DNA of 64,000 bases, from assembly GCA_035689115.1 (NCBI GenBank), contig DASSMA010000078.1, forward strand, positions 15,545-79,544, in the 5' to 3' direction. The notes beneath the pieces are model-generated. The model searched no databases. It was given only the letters and a program-made list of their open reading frames with translations, and was not told where the DNA came from. A program made the translations under genes and the position numbers. Of the stretch, positions 54,291-63,883 are shown one piece after another (position 1 is the first letter of the stretch; each line of letters begins with the position of its first letter). The stretch is from JAHFUS01 sp035689115 (GTDB lineage: Bacteria > Actinomycetota > Acidimicrobiia > Acidimicrobiales > GCA-2861595).

Positions 54291-55577
54291 ATGGGCGGTA
54301 GCGTGGATACCATCGACATCCGGCATTCGGAGCAACTGTTCCGTGGCCTTCTCGAATCGGCCCCGGACGCGATGGTCATCGTCAATACGGCCGGGATCAT
54401 TGTGCTCGTCAACGCCCAAACGGAGCGTCTCTTCGGCTACCAGCGGGACGAGCTGCTGGGCGAGGCGGTCGAGTTGCTGGTGCCCGAACGGTTCCGCCGT
54501 CGCCACCCGTCCCACCGCAACCGCTACTCGGCCGACCCGCACACGCGCCCGATGGGCGCCGGCCTGGACCTGTACGGCCGTCGCAAGGACGGCTACGAGT
54601 TCCCGGTGGAGATCTCGCTCAGCCCCCTCCACACCGAGGACGGCGTCCTCCTGTCGAGCGCCATCCGCGACATCAGCGAGCGCCGGCTGGCCGACGAGGA
54701 GGCGTCGCACTACCGGGCGGTGGTCGAGTCCTCCCACGACGCCATCATCGGCAAGGACCGCGACGGCATCATCGTGAGCTGGAACGCCGGCGCCGAGCGC
54801 CTCTACGGCTACACCTATTCCGAGGTGAGGGGCCGGCCCATCTCCCTCCTCGTCCCGCCCGGCCACGACGACGACCGCACCGACATGCTCCGGCGGGTCG
54901 TGAGCGGCGAGCGCATCGACGACCACGAGACGGTGCGGTCGCGCAAGGACGGCACGCAGGTCAACGTGTCGCTCACCATGTCGCCCATCCGCGACCGCCA
55001 GGGCAACGTGGTCGGCGTCTCCACCATCGCCCGGGACATCACCGCCCGCCTCCGCTACCAGGAGCAGCTGCGGTTCCTGGCCGAGCACGACCCCCTCACC
55101 GGCACGTGGAACCGGCGCCGCTTCGAGCTCGAGGTGGGCGAGCAGCTGGGGCGGGCCCGCCGCTACGGGGAGACGGCCGCCGTGCTGGTGCTCGACATGG
55201 ACGGGCTGAAGGCGGTGAACGACACCTACGGGCACCGCGCCGGCGACCGGGCCATCAAGGCGGTGGCCGCCGCCCTGCGCCGGCGCCTGAGGGACACCGA
55301 CGTGGTGGCTCGGGTGGGCGGCGACGAGTTCGCCGTGCTCCTCCCCTACGCCAGCCTGGAGCAGGGCCGGCTCATCAGCGAGGACCTGCGGCAGGTGATC
55401 GCCGAGACCAGCGTGCGCCTCGACGACGGCACCGACGTGTTCCTGTCCGCCACCATCGGCGTGTCGTACATCGACCGCCAGACGGAGAGCGACGACGTGG
55501 TGCTCACCGCCGCCGACCGGGCCATGTACCGGGCCAAGGCCAACCGCAACCCGGACGGCTTCGCCCTGGAAGCCTGA
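54291..55577 (+). CDS. Diguanylate cyclase with two PAS domains
   Basis: A 428-residue soluble c-di-GMP synthase. PAS 1 spans about residues 14-130 (LLESAPDAMVIVNTAGIIVLVN), PAS 2 about 140-258 (VVESSHDAIIGKDRDGIIVSWN), and GGDEF about 265-425. The active site reads VGGDEF and is intact; a product-inhibition I-site RxxD (RDTD) lies five residues before it. The catalytic site and I-site argue for a working, feedback-controlled enzyme. ATG at 54291 is used; the frame extends to 54186 but with low-quality sequence. The signal sensed by the PAS domains is unknown. Confidence 0.95.
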   Translation: MGGSVDTIDIRHSEQLFRGLLESAPDAMVIVNTAGIIVLVNAQTERLFGYQRDELLGEAVELLVPERFRRRHPSHRNRYSADPHTRPMGAGLDLYGRRKDGYEFPVEISLSPLHTEDGVLLSSAIRDISERRLADEEASHYRAVVESSHDAIIGKDRDGIIVSWNAGAERLYGYTYSEVRGRPISLLVPPGHDDDRTDMLRRVVSGERIDDHETVRSRKDGTQVNVSLTMSPIRDRQGNVVGVSTIARDITARLRYQEQLRFLAEHDPLTGTWNRRRFELEVGEQLGRARRYGETAAVLVLDMDGLKAVNDTYGHRAGDRAIKAVAAALRRRLRDTDVVARVGGDEFAVLLPYASLEQGRLISEDLRQVIAETSVRLDDGTDVFLSATIGVSYIDRQTESDDVVLTAADRAMYRAKANRNPDGFALEA

Positions 55578-55584
55578 GCCGGCG

Positions 55585-56139
55585 TCACCGGCCGGCGGCC
55601 CTCCACGAGGGGTCCCTGCCGAACCAGCCGGCCAGGCGGTCGTAGGCGGGGGCGTCGTCGGGAACGGCGACCTCGGCGGCGAACGCCTTGTCGGGGCCCC
55701 GGTGCTCGGGGCGCAGCATGCCCTTGGCCCAGGCGAGGCCGTGCTCGGCCAGCGCCGGGTCGAGGTCGTCCTGGCCGGTGGCCCGGGCCAGGTCCCAGCC
55801 GTGGGCCGCCAGCTCGGCGATCTGCTGGTCCGCTCGGCTCCACTGCGGCGCCTCGGCCGCCCGCCAGGCGGCGCGCACGCCCTCGGCCCCGGCCTCGTAG
55901 GCGGCGGTCCAGTCGTGGCCGGGGTCGTCGGGCGGGGCGCCCCACTGCGGCACGCCGCCGGCGGCCACCACCGCGAAGTTCCGCAGGTCGTTGCCGACGA
56001 CGTGGCGCACCAGGGCGGCGACGTCCCACGCCGAGCAGGGGGTGGGGAGGGTGCCCTGGTTGGGGCCGGTGGCGGCGATCAGCCGGCCGGTCTGGCGGAG
56101 TGCCCGGTCGAGCAGGTCGACAGCGGCGGGGCCGCTCAC
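55585..56139 (-). CDS. TIGR03086-type DinB-like metal-binding protein
   Basis: A 184-residue four-helix-bundle protein of the DinB/mycothiol-maleylpyruvate-isomerase superfamily. Family marks: PTPCSAWDVAALVRHVVGN with the first metal His, EAGAEGVRAAWRA and IAELAAHGWDLARATGQ with another metal His. Some relatives use mycothiol as a cofactor, but the substrate is not known. GTG at 56139 overlaps the thiolase stop by four bases, so it is coupled to that gene. Confidence 0.88.
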   Translation of the reverse strand: MSGPAAVDLLDRALRQTGRLIAATGPNQGTLPTPCSAWDVAALVRHVVGNDLRNFAVVAAGGVPQWGAPPDDPGHDWTAAYEAGAEGVRAAWRAAEAPQWSRADQQIAELAAHGWDLARATGQDDLDPALAEHGLAWAKGMLRPEHRGPDKAFAAEVAVPDDAPAYDRLAGWFGRDPSWRAAGR

Positions 56140-57326
56140 CGGCTCCCGGCGCGCACGACGATGCCGTCACCCTGGCCGCCGCCGCCGCACAGGGCGGCCA
56201 CGCCGGTGCCGCCGCCCCGCCGGCGCAACTCGAGCAGCAGCGAGAAGGCCAGGCGGGTGCCGCTCATGCCGATGGGGTGCCCGAGGGCGATGGCGCCGCC
56301 GTTGACGTTGGTGACGTCGGTGCCGATGCCGAGGTCGTCCATCGACGCCACCACCACGGCGGCGAAGGCCTCGTTGAGCTCCCAGAGGTCGACGTCGCCC
56401 ACCGACAGCCCGGCCTTGTCGAGCGCCCGCCGGGCGGCGGCCGACGGCTGGTGCAGCAGCGACGGGTCCGGGCCGGCGACCTGGCCGTAGGAGACCACCT
56501 CACCCAGCGGCTCCACACCCAGCCGCTCGGCGGCGGCCGCCGAGGCCACGACCACCGCCGCCGCACCGTCGGAGATCTGGCTGGCGTTGCCGGCGGTGAT
56601 GGTGCCGTCCTTGGTGAACGCGGGCCGGAGGCCGCCCAGGGACTCGGTGGTGGTGCCAGGGCGGATGCCCTCGTCGGCCTCGAAGGGGACCGGGTCGCCC
56701 TTGCGCTGTGGCACCGGCACGGGGATGATCTCGTCGCCCAGGCGGCCCTCCTTGGCGGCCACCGCCGCCCGCTCGTGCGAGAGAGCGGCCAGGGCGTCCT
56801 GGCGCTCCCGGGTGACGCCGGAGGTGGAGGCCACGTAGTTCTCCGTGCCCTCGCCCATCGAGCAGACGTCGAAGGCGCAGAAGAGGCCGTCGTGCATCAT
56901 GGCGTCGACCACCTTGGCGTCGCCGAGGCGGTAGCCGGCCCGGGCCCCGGGCAGCAGGTGGGGGGCGTTGGTCATCGACTCCATGCCGCCGGCCACCACG
57001 ATCTCGGCGTCGCCCGAGGCGATCAGCTGGTCGGCCAGGTAGATGGCGTTGAGCCCCGACAGGCACACCTTGTTGACCGTGGTGGCCGGCACGCTCATGG
57101 GGATGCCGCCCTTGGCCGCCGCCTGGCGGGCCGTCGCCTGGCCCGCTCCGGCCTGGAGGACGTGGCCCATGAACACGTAGTCGACATCCTCAGGCCTCAC
57201 CCCCGCGCGCTCGAGAGCGCCACGGATGGCGACACCGCCGAGGTCGACCGCCTGCATGCTTGCGAGTGCGCCCGAGAGCTTGCCCATCGGTGTCCGGGCG
57301 CCGGCGAGGATCTTTGAGCCAGGCAT
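56136..57326 (-). CDS. Acetyl-CoA C-acetyltransferase (thiolase)
   Basis: A 396-residue thiolase. Nucleophile Cys in TTVNKVCLSGLNA near residue 90, GHPIGMSG with the catalytic His and ALCGGGGQGDG with the second catalytic Cys are all present, as is NVNGGAIALGHP. It condenses two acetyl-CoA or runs in the cleavage direction in fatty-acid or ketone-body use. Start at 57326 (MPGSKILAGARTPMGKLSG). Downstream gene overlaps by GTGA. Together with methylmalonyl-CoA epimerase and acyl-CoA carboxylase it indicates short-chain acyl-CoA metabolism. Confidence 0.95.
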   Translation of the reverse strand: MPGSKILAGARTPMGKLSGALASMQAVDLGGVAIRGALERAGVRPEDVDYVFMGHVLQAGAGQATARQAAAKGGIPMSVPATTVNKVCLSGLNAIYLADQLIASGDAEIVVAGGMESMTNAPHLLPGARAGYRLGDAKVVDAMMHDGLFCAFDVCSMGEGTENYVASTSGVTRERQDALAALSHERAAVAAKEGRLGDEIIPVPVPQRKGDPVPFEADEGIRPGTTTESLGGLRPAFTKDGTITAGNASQISDGAAAVVVASAAAAERLGVEPLGEVVSYGQVAGPDPSLLHQPSAAARRALDKAGLSVGDVDLWELNEAFAAVVVASMDDLGIGTDVTNVNGGAIALGHPIGMSGTRLAFSLLLELRRRGGGTGVAALCGGGGQGDGIVVRAGSR

Positions 57327-57587
57327 ACCGCGAGCCTAGGCCCGCCTCTGGGAGTAGTCCGCGTGACCATTGACACGATGGCCCGCGCGGGCAGATTGAC
57401 GAACCACCCTCAATCGGTCACGCCGGGGCGCCGAAATATTGAGACAGAGCAGAAGAAGAGCCCCCGGGACCCCGCCGCCGACAACGGCGTCGCCGGCGGA
57501 GGCCCCGGCGACAATGGCGTCGCCGGTTGCCCGGGGAGCTCGCGTTGGGGACCCGGCAGATGCGTCGGGCACGGCTAGCGTGCCGCC
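57327..57587. promoter_or_regulatory. Divergent region between thiolase and epimerase, with hairpins
   Basis: A 261-base gene-free stretch between divergent genes. Near its right end, the near-duplicate sequences GCCGACAACGGCGTCGCCGG and GGCGACAATGGCGTCGCCGG sit side by side; the second forms a clean hairpin CCGGCGAC/GTCGCCGG at 57505-57526. No protein-coding signal is convincing. Promoters for both genes are expected here. Confidence 0.5.
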
Positions 57588-58001
57588 GTGCCCGGCGCCG
57601 GTCTGCTCGTGGCCATCGACCACGTGGGCATCGCCGTGCGCGACCTCGACGCCGCCGTGGCCTGGTACCAGGAGACCTTCGGCGCCCAGGTCGCCCACCG
57701 GGAGCGGATCGAGTCGGACGGCGTCGACGAGGCGCTGCTGGCCGTCGGCGGGTCCTACGTCCAGCTGCTCACCCCGTTCACCGACGACTCGCCCCTGGCG
57801 CGCCACCTCGAGCGGCGGGGCGAGGGGCTGCACCACGTGGGCTACCGGGTCACCGACTGCGCCGCCGCCCTGGAGCAGGTGAAGGCCTCGGGCGCCCGGG
57901 TGGTGGACGAGCACCCCCGCACCGGCAGCCGGGGCACCACCGTGGCGTTCCTCCACCCGAAGGGCGCGTACTCCACGCTGATCGAGCTGGTGGAGGAGTG
58001 A
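57588..58001 (+). CDS. mce: Methylmalonyl-CoA epimerase
   Basis: Converts the S to the R form of methylmalonyl-CoA in propionate catabolism. A 137-residue VOC-fold protein with two beta-alpha-beta-beta-beta modules; metal ligands are seen in IDHVGIAVRDL (His12), GLHHVGYRV and the C-terminal ELVEE (Glu). GTG at 57588; a second GTG at 57609 could also serve. Convergent with ligB, whose stop follows at once. Confidence 0.93.
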   Translation: MPGAGLLVAIDHVGIAVRDLDAAVAWYQETFGAQVAHRERIESDGVDEALLAVGGSYVQLLTPFTDDSPLARHLERRGEGLHHVGYRVTDCAAALEQVKASGARVVDEHPRTGSRGTTVAFLHPKGAYSTLIELVEE

Positions 58002-59507
58002 CTACCTGAGGAGGGCCCGGACGGCGTCGATGGTGTCGGCCTCCGCCGGGTCCCTGTCCGGGCGGTAGCGCCGGACCCGGGCGAAGCGCAGGGCCACGCC
58101 GCCGGCGTAGCGGGTGGAGGCCTGGACGCCGTCGAGGGCGACCTCCACCACGAGGGGCGGGGCGACCTCCACCACGTGGCCGTGGCGGGCCGACTCCCGG
58201 GCCAGCAGCTCGGCCGTCTGCCAGGTGAGCAGCTCGTCGGTGAGGCCCTTGAACGTCTTGCCCACCATCACCGGCGGCCCGCCGGCGGGGTCGCGGGCGC
58301 CCAGGTGGAGGTTCGACAGCCAGCCCCGCCGGCGTCCGCTCCCCCACTCGGCACCGAGCACCAGCAGGTCGAAGGTGTGGACGGGCTTGACCTTGCGCCA
58401 CGCCGCCCCCCGCCGGCCGGCCTCGTAGGGCGAGTCGGCCCCCTTCACCATCACGCCCTCGTGGCCGGCGGCCAGGGCGCCGGCCTGGAACGCCTCGGCC
58501 TCGGCCACGTCGTCGGTGACCACCGCCGGCACCCGGGGCGCACCGGTGCGGGCCAGGGCGCCGGCCCGCTCCCGCAGCGGGCGGTCGAGCAGGTCGTCGC
58601 CGTCGAGGTGCAGGCAGTCGAAGAACCACACGTCGAGGGCGGCCCGGCCCGGCGGACCGGTGCGCCGGCCGAAGCTGCTCATGGTGTCCTGGAACGCCTC
58701 GGGCCCGTCCTCGCCCACGCCGAGGACCTCGCCGTCGAGCACCACCGAGCGCACGGCGAGGCCCCGCACCACAGCGGCGACGGACGGCAGCCGGGCGGTG
58801 ACGTCGTTGAGGTTGCGGGTGTACAGGCGCACCTCCTCGCCCAGCCGGTGGGCCTGCACCCGTGCGCCGTCCAGCTTCCACTCCACCGAGCACACGCCGA
58901 GGTCGCCCACCGCCGACGCCACGTCGGCGGCAGTGGACGCCAGCATCGGCTGCACCGGGCGCAGCACCTCGAGTCCGATGGCGGCCAGGCCGGCGGCCCC
59001 CTCGGTGAGGGCGACAGCCGCCACCCGGGCCTGGTCGCCGGCCAGCATCTCGGCCCGCCGGACGGCGGCCGCCGGCACCCCGGCCGCCTTCGCAACGGCG
59101 TCGGCCATCACGCCCTCGAGGGCGCCCTGGCGCAGCTCGCCGATGAACAGCCGGCGCACGAAGGACGCCTCGGCCGCCGTCGCTCGGCCGAGCAGGTCGG
59201 TCAGGGCGCCCTGGCGGGCGGTCGCCGAGCCGGGCCCCGACAGGGCCTGCAGGGCGGTGAGGGCGGCGTCGAACTCCAGCACCTCGATCGACGGCTCGGC
59301 GGCCGGCGGCGGGTCCACGGCCCGCACCGTCGCCCACCCGATCCCGATGCGGCCCTGGCGGGGCCGGCCGGCGAGGATGGCCACCGCCGGCGCCACCTCG
59401 CCCGGCTCCAGCCGGGCCAGCAGGCCGGCGAGGGCGGCCACCTTGGCCGACCGGGCCCGGGTGGCGCCCACCGTCTCCGACGTCGCCACCACCTCGGCCA
59501 GCAGCAC
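58002..59507 (-). CDS. ligB: ATP-dependent DNA ligase
   Basis: A 501-residue ligase resembling mycobacterial LigB. N-terminal DNA-binding domain (about 1-205; GELRQGALEGVMADAVAKA), adenylation domain with motif I WKLDGARVQ (active-site Lys), DGEVLG, EGVMVK and KVKPVHTFDL, then an OB-fold (VGKTFKGLTDELLTWQ, VEVALDGVQASTRYAGG). GTG at 59507 excludes an N-terminal shadow region. It works alongside the NAD-dependent LigA expected elsewhere in the chromosome; likely a repair role. Confidence 0.95.
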   Translation of the reverse strand: MLLAEVVATSETVGATRARSAKVAALAGLLARLEPGEVAPAVAILAGRPRQGRIGIGWATVRAVDPPPAAEPSIEVLEFDAALTALQALSGPGSATARQGALTDLLGRATAAEASFVRRLFIGELRQGALEGVMADAVAKAAGVPAAAVRRAEMLAGDQARVAAVALTEGAAGLAAIGLEVLRPVQPMLASTAADVASAVGDLGVCSVEWKLDGARVQAHRLGEEVRLYTRNLNDVTARLPSVAAVVRGLAVRSVVLDGEVLGVGEDGPEAFQDTMSSFGRRTGPPGRAALDVWFFDCLHLDGDDLLDRPLRERAGALARTGAPRVPAVVTDDVAEAEAFQAGALAAGHEGVMVKGADSPYEAGRRGAAWRKVKPVHTFDLLVLGAEWGSGRRRGWLSNLHLGARDPAGGPPVMVGKTFKGLTDELLTWQTAELLARESARHGHVVEVAPPLVVEVALDGVQASTRYAGGVALRFARVRRYRPDRDPAEADTIDAVRALLR

Positions 59508-59526
59508 GCCGCCACGGTAGGGCCCG

Positions 59527-60212
59527 CTAGACGGCGACCTCGTAGTACGAGCGCACGCTGGGCTGGCCGGTGCGGTTGGGACCACCCCTGTCGTCGGCGC
59601 CCAGGTACCGCCAGGGCACGACCGCCGCGCCGGCACCGCGGCGGGTCACCCGCCGGCGCCGACCGTCCCAGGCGAATCCGGCGGCCCGCAGGGCGCCGGG
59701 GAGCCGCTGTCCGGCCGGCCGCCCGTCGGCCAACCGGACGTCGCCCGGGTCCAGGTCGGCGACCAGCAGGCCGCCGGGGGCGAGCCAGCCGGCGGCCCGG
59801 GAGAGCAGGCCGAGCTTGTCGCCCACGTAGTGGAGGCCGTGGACGCAGGTGACGAGGTCGAACGCCGTGTCGGGCACCCACGACGCCACCGACGCCACCA
59901 CCAGCTCGGGCCCGGCGAGCCCGGGCGGGACCGAAGCGAAGAAGTCGACGAGATCCACGCCCACCAGCCGCACCGGGCCGGCGGACCCGGCGGCGGCGAG
60001 GGCCACGGCCGCCTCGACGAGCGCCTGGCCGGACCGCAGCACAGGTCGAGCCAGGCCGCCGGGCCCTCCGCCGGGAGCCGGTCGAGCGGGGCGAAACCCA
60101 GCTCCCGCTCGTAGCTGTTCGCCCCCGCCAGGCCGCGCTGGCGGTTCATGGCCGAGTTGGCGACGACGGGCGACGCTTCCAGCGCCGCCTCGTCCAGGAG
60201 TCGCCCCAACAT
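59527..60212 (-). pseudogene. SAM-dependent methyltransferase interrupted by a one-base frameshift
   Basis: Two frames together make one class I methyltransferase. The N-terminal part (ATG at 60212; MLGRLLDEAALEASPVVANS ... RLPAEGPAAWLDLCCG) ends in SAM motif I in one frame. The rest (SGQALVEAAVALAAAGSAGPV onward to SVRSYYEVAV) continues in another from about 60042. The switch falls in TGCTGCGGTCCGGCCAG at about 60030-60045; one missing base there (for example a fourth G) would restore a single 228-residue protein. It may be a sequencing error, a strain pseudogene or, less likely, programmed frameshifting. Substrate unknown. Confidence 0.78.
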
Positions 60213-60284
60213 TGCGCCATCCTGTCCGGCGCCGGCCCGCGAGGGGCGTATCGTCGATGCACCGGATCGCGACGGAGGGCGCCG

Positions 60285-60653
60285 ATGACGACGTTGGAAC
60301 GCTTCGAGACCCGCGGCGACGGGCGGCGGGCCTGGCGCCGGGTTCCCGTCCGGGTGCCGATCCAGTGCCGCCGCCTCGGCCGGCGGGAGACCGACGTGGT
60401 GGTCGAGACCGTCGACCTGTCGCCCGGCGGGGTCCGCCTCCGGGCCGGCGGGCTCATCACCGGCGACGTCGTCCTGTGCTCGATGACCGGGCCCGACGGC
60501 GACCTCGGCCTGAAAGGCCTCGTCGTCGCCACCAGGCCCGGCACGGGCGGCCCGCCGTGGGCCCATGTGGCGTGGACCAACCTCTCCCCCGACGCCGTCG
60601 AGCAGCTCGGCCGGCTCCTGTCCGCCCACGAGGACGGCGAACAGCCGGCGTAG
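60285..60653 (+). CDS. PilZ-domain protein
   Basis: A 122-residue single-domain PilZ protein, predicted to bind c-di-GMP. The Arg-rich box (RRAWRRVPVRVPIQ) and the D-x-S-x-x-G motif in VDLSPGGVRL, both needed for binding, are present. It could respond to the diguanylate cyclase at 54291-55577. Divergent from the interrupted methyltransferase gene. Its output target is unknown. Confidence 0.87.
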   Translation: MTTLERFETRGDGRRAWRRVPVRVPIQCRRLGRRETDVVVETVDLSPGGVRLRAGGLITGDVVLCSMTGPDGDLGLKGLVVATRPGTGGPPWAHVAWTNLSPDAVEQLGRLLSAHEDGEQPA

Positions 60654-60713
60654 GTCTGGAAGGCCCCAAGGATCGAGAAGTAGCCGGCCCGCCCCACCTG
60701 CGAGGATGGGTCC

Positions 60714-61598
60714 ATGGGGCTCACCGTGCACCTGGTGGACGGCACCTACGAGCTGTTCCGCCACCACTACGGGCTGCCCGCCGCCGCCCGGGCCGCCGGC
60801 TCCCGCACGGCGGCCACCCGGGGCGTGCTGGGCACCGTGCTCAGCATGCTGGAGCAGGGCGCCACCCACGTGGGCGTGGCCACCGACCACGTCATCGAGT
60901 CGTTCCGGAACGACCTGTGGCCCGGGTACAAGGACGGGTCCGGCGTGGAGCCGGACCTGAAGGCCCAGTTCGAGCCACTGGAGGAGGCCCTCGACGCCAT
61001 GGGCGTCGTCGTGTGGCCCATGGTGCACCTGGAGGCGGACGACGCCCTCGCCTCGGCGGCGGCGGTGGCGGCCGCCGACCCCGACGTGGAGCAGGTGGTG
61101 ATCTGCACGCCCGACAAGGACCTGGGCCAGTGCGTGCGGAGCGACCGGGTGGTCCAGCTGGACCGGCGGCGCGACATCCTGTTGGACGAGGCCGGCGTGG
61201 TGGCCAAGTTCGGCGTGCCACCGGCCTCGATCCCCGACTTCCTGGCCCTGGTGGGCGACAGCGCCGACGGCTTCCCGGGGCTCCGCGGCTGGGGGGCCAA
61301 GGCGGCGGCCGCCGTCCTGGCCCGCTACCGCCACATCGAGGAGATCCCGCGCCTCGGCGAGCGCTGGAACGTCGACGTCCGGGGCGCCCGGTCGCTGGCC
61401 AACACCCTCGCCGAGCAGTTCGACCGCGCCCTGCTCTTCCGCGACCTGGCCACGCTGCGCGTCGAGCGGGCCCTGCTCCCGTCGGTGGACGACCTGCGCT
61501 GGACCGGCCCCCTCCCCGGCTTCGACGCCGTGGCCGAGGCCCTCGGCGCCCCCGGCCTGGCCGACCGGGCCGCCGCCCTGGCGCTCCCGAGTACATAG
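60714..61598 (+). CDS. 5'-3' exonuclease / flap endonuclease-like protein
   Basis: A 294-residue FEN-family nuclease like the N-terminal domain of PolA. Acidic-site motifs seen are VHLVDGTYELFR, NDLWPGYKDG, HLEADDALASAA, CTPDKDLGQ and LVGDSADGFPGL-GWGAKAA (the helix-hairpin-helix). It lacks the usual -LRGDxSDN-spelling and carries VGDSADG instead, but the metal-ligand pattern is preserved. It may supplement PolA in repair. Its last 14 bases, PST and stop, lie inside a palindrome shared with aat. Confidence 0.9.
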   Translation: MGLTVHLVDGTYELFRHHYGLPAAARAAGSRTAATRGVLGTVLSMLEQGATHVGVATDHVIESFRNDLWPGYKDGSGVEPDLKAQFEPLEEALDAMGVVVWPMVHLEADDALASAAAVAAADPDVEQVVICTPDKDLGQCVRSDRVVQLDRRRDILLDEAGVVAKFGVPPASIPDFLALVGDSADGFPGLRGWGAKAAAAVLARYRHIEEIPRLGERWNVDVRGARSLANTLAEQFDRALLFRDLATLRVERALLPSVDDLRWTGPLPGFDAVAEALGAPGLADRAAALALPST

Positions 61599-61629
61599 GG
61601 TGCGGTTTCCGCACCCTATGTACTCGGGA
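61585..61629. terminator. Perfect 21-bp palindrome that ends two convergent genes
   Basis: Arms at 61585-61605 and 61609-61629 around loop TTT. The exonuclease gene reads into the left arm and ends ...ALPST; aat reads into the right arm from the other side and ends ...AFPST. Both stop codons (61596-61598 and 61616-61618) lie in the arms. Bidirectional termination is inferred. Confidence 0.8.
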
Positions 61630-62299
61630 AAGCCTGCGGGCCGGCGAGGGCGGCGGGGAGGAGCGACAGGTACTCGTCGCGGGGCACCTCGACGGCGCCG
61701 AGGGTGGCCAGGTGGGGGGTCACCCACTGCACGTCGAGGAGGGAGGCGCCGCCGGCCCGGAGGAGGTCGACGAGGCCGACGAGGGCGACCTTGGAGGCAT
61801 CCCGCTGGCGGTGGAACATCGACTCGCCGGCGAAGAAGCCGCCGATCGACACCCCGTAGAGGCCACCGGCCAGGCGGCCGTCGGCCCACGCCTCCACGCT
61901 GTGGGCCCACCCGAGGTGGTGCAACGCCACGTAGGCGTCCACGAACTCGGGGGTGATCCAGCCGTGGGGCCGGCGCTTCTCGCCGCAGGCGGTGATCACC
62001 TCCTCGAAGGCGCCGTCGACCACCGTCTCGAACCGCCGGCACGACGCCCGCAACGACCGGGTCACGCGGAGTCCGTCGAGCGGGATCACGCCGCGCTGCA
62101 CAGGCGACCACCAGCCGAGGAGCAGGGGACTGGAGGGCTCCCCCACCGGCATCGGGAACAGCCCGGCCCGGTACGCCGCGAGGAGCGTGCCCGGCTCCAG
62201 GTCGGCGCCCACGGCGATCAGGTCGTCGTCGCCGGCCGGCCGGGGGAAGGCCCAGGGGGACGGGGGCGGCTCGACCGGCACGCCGGCAGTGTCGCCCAT
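61616..62299 (-). CDS. aat: Leucyl/phenylalanyl-tRNA-protein transferase
   Basis: Adds Leu or Phe to N-terminal Lys/Arg of proteins so that ClpS/ClpAP degrades them (N-end rule). The 227-residue protein shows PAGDDDLIAVGADLEPGTLLAAYRAGLFPMP, SPVQRGVIPL, GWITPEFVDAYVALHHLGWAHSVE and GGLYGVSIGGFFAGESMF, the family core. ATG at 62299. Divergent from the carboxylase gene 40 bases away. Rare in actinobacteria with small genomes but found in many environmental lineages. Confidence 0.95.
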   Translation of the reverse strand: MGDTAGVPVEPPPSPWAFPRPAGDDDLIAVGADLEPGTLLAAYRAGLFPMPVGEPSSPLLLGWWSPVQRGVIPLDGLRVTRSLRASCRRFETVVDGAFEEVITACGEKRRPHGWITPEFVDAYVALHHLGWAHSVEAWADGRLAGGLYGVSIGGFFAGESMFHRQRDASKVALVGLVDLLRAGGASLLDVQWVTPHLATLGAVEVPRDEYLSLLPAALAGPQAFPST

Positions 62300-62338
62300 C
62301 GCAGGCGCCTGCGGCCGCCGCCAGTACCCTGCAGCCCG

Positions 62339-63883
<1,545 letters not shown>

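Noticed and set aside
57439..57882. 147-residue frame overlapping the epimerase start
   Set aside because: Out of frame with the VOC-fold protein and composed of Pro/Arg/Ser-rich shadow sequence.
60030..60045. Programmed ribosomal frameshift in the methyltransferase
   Set aside because: No slippery heptamer or downstream pseudoknot is evident; deletion or sequencing error is simpler.
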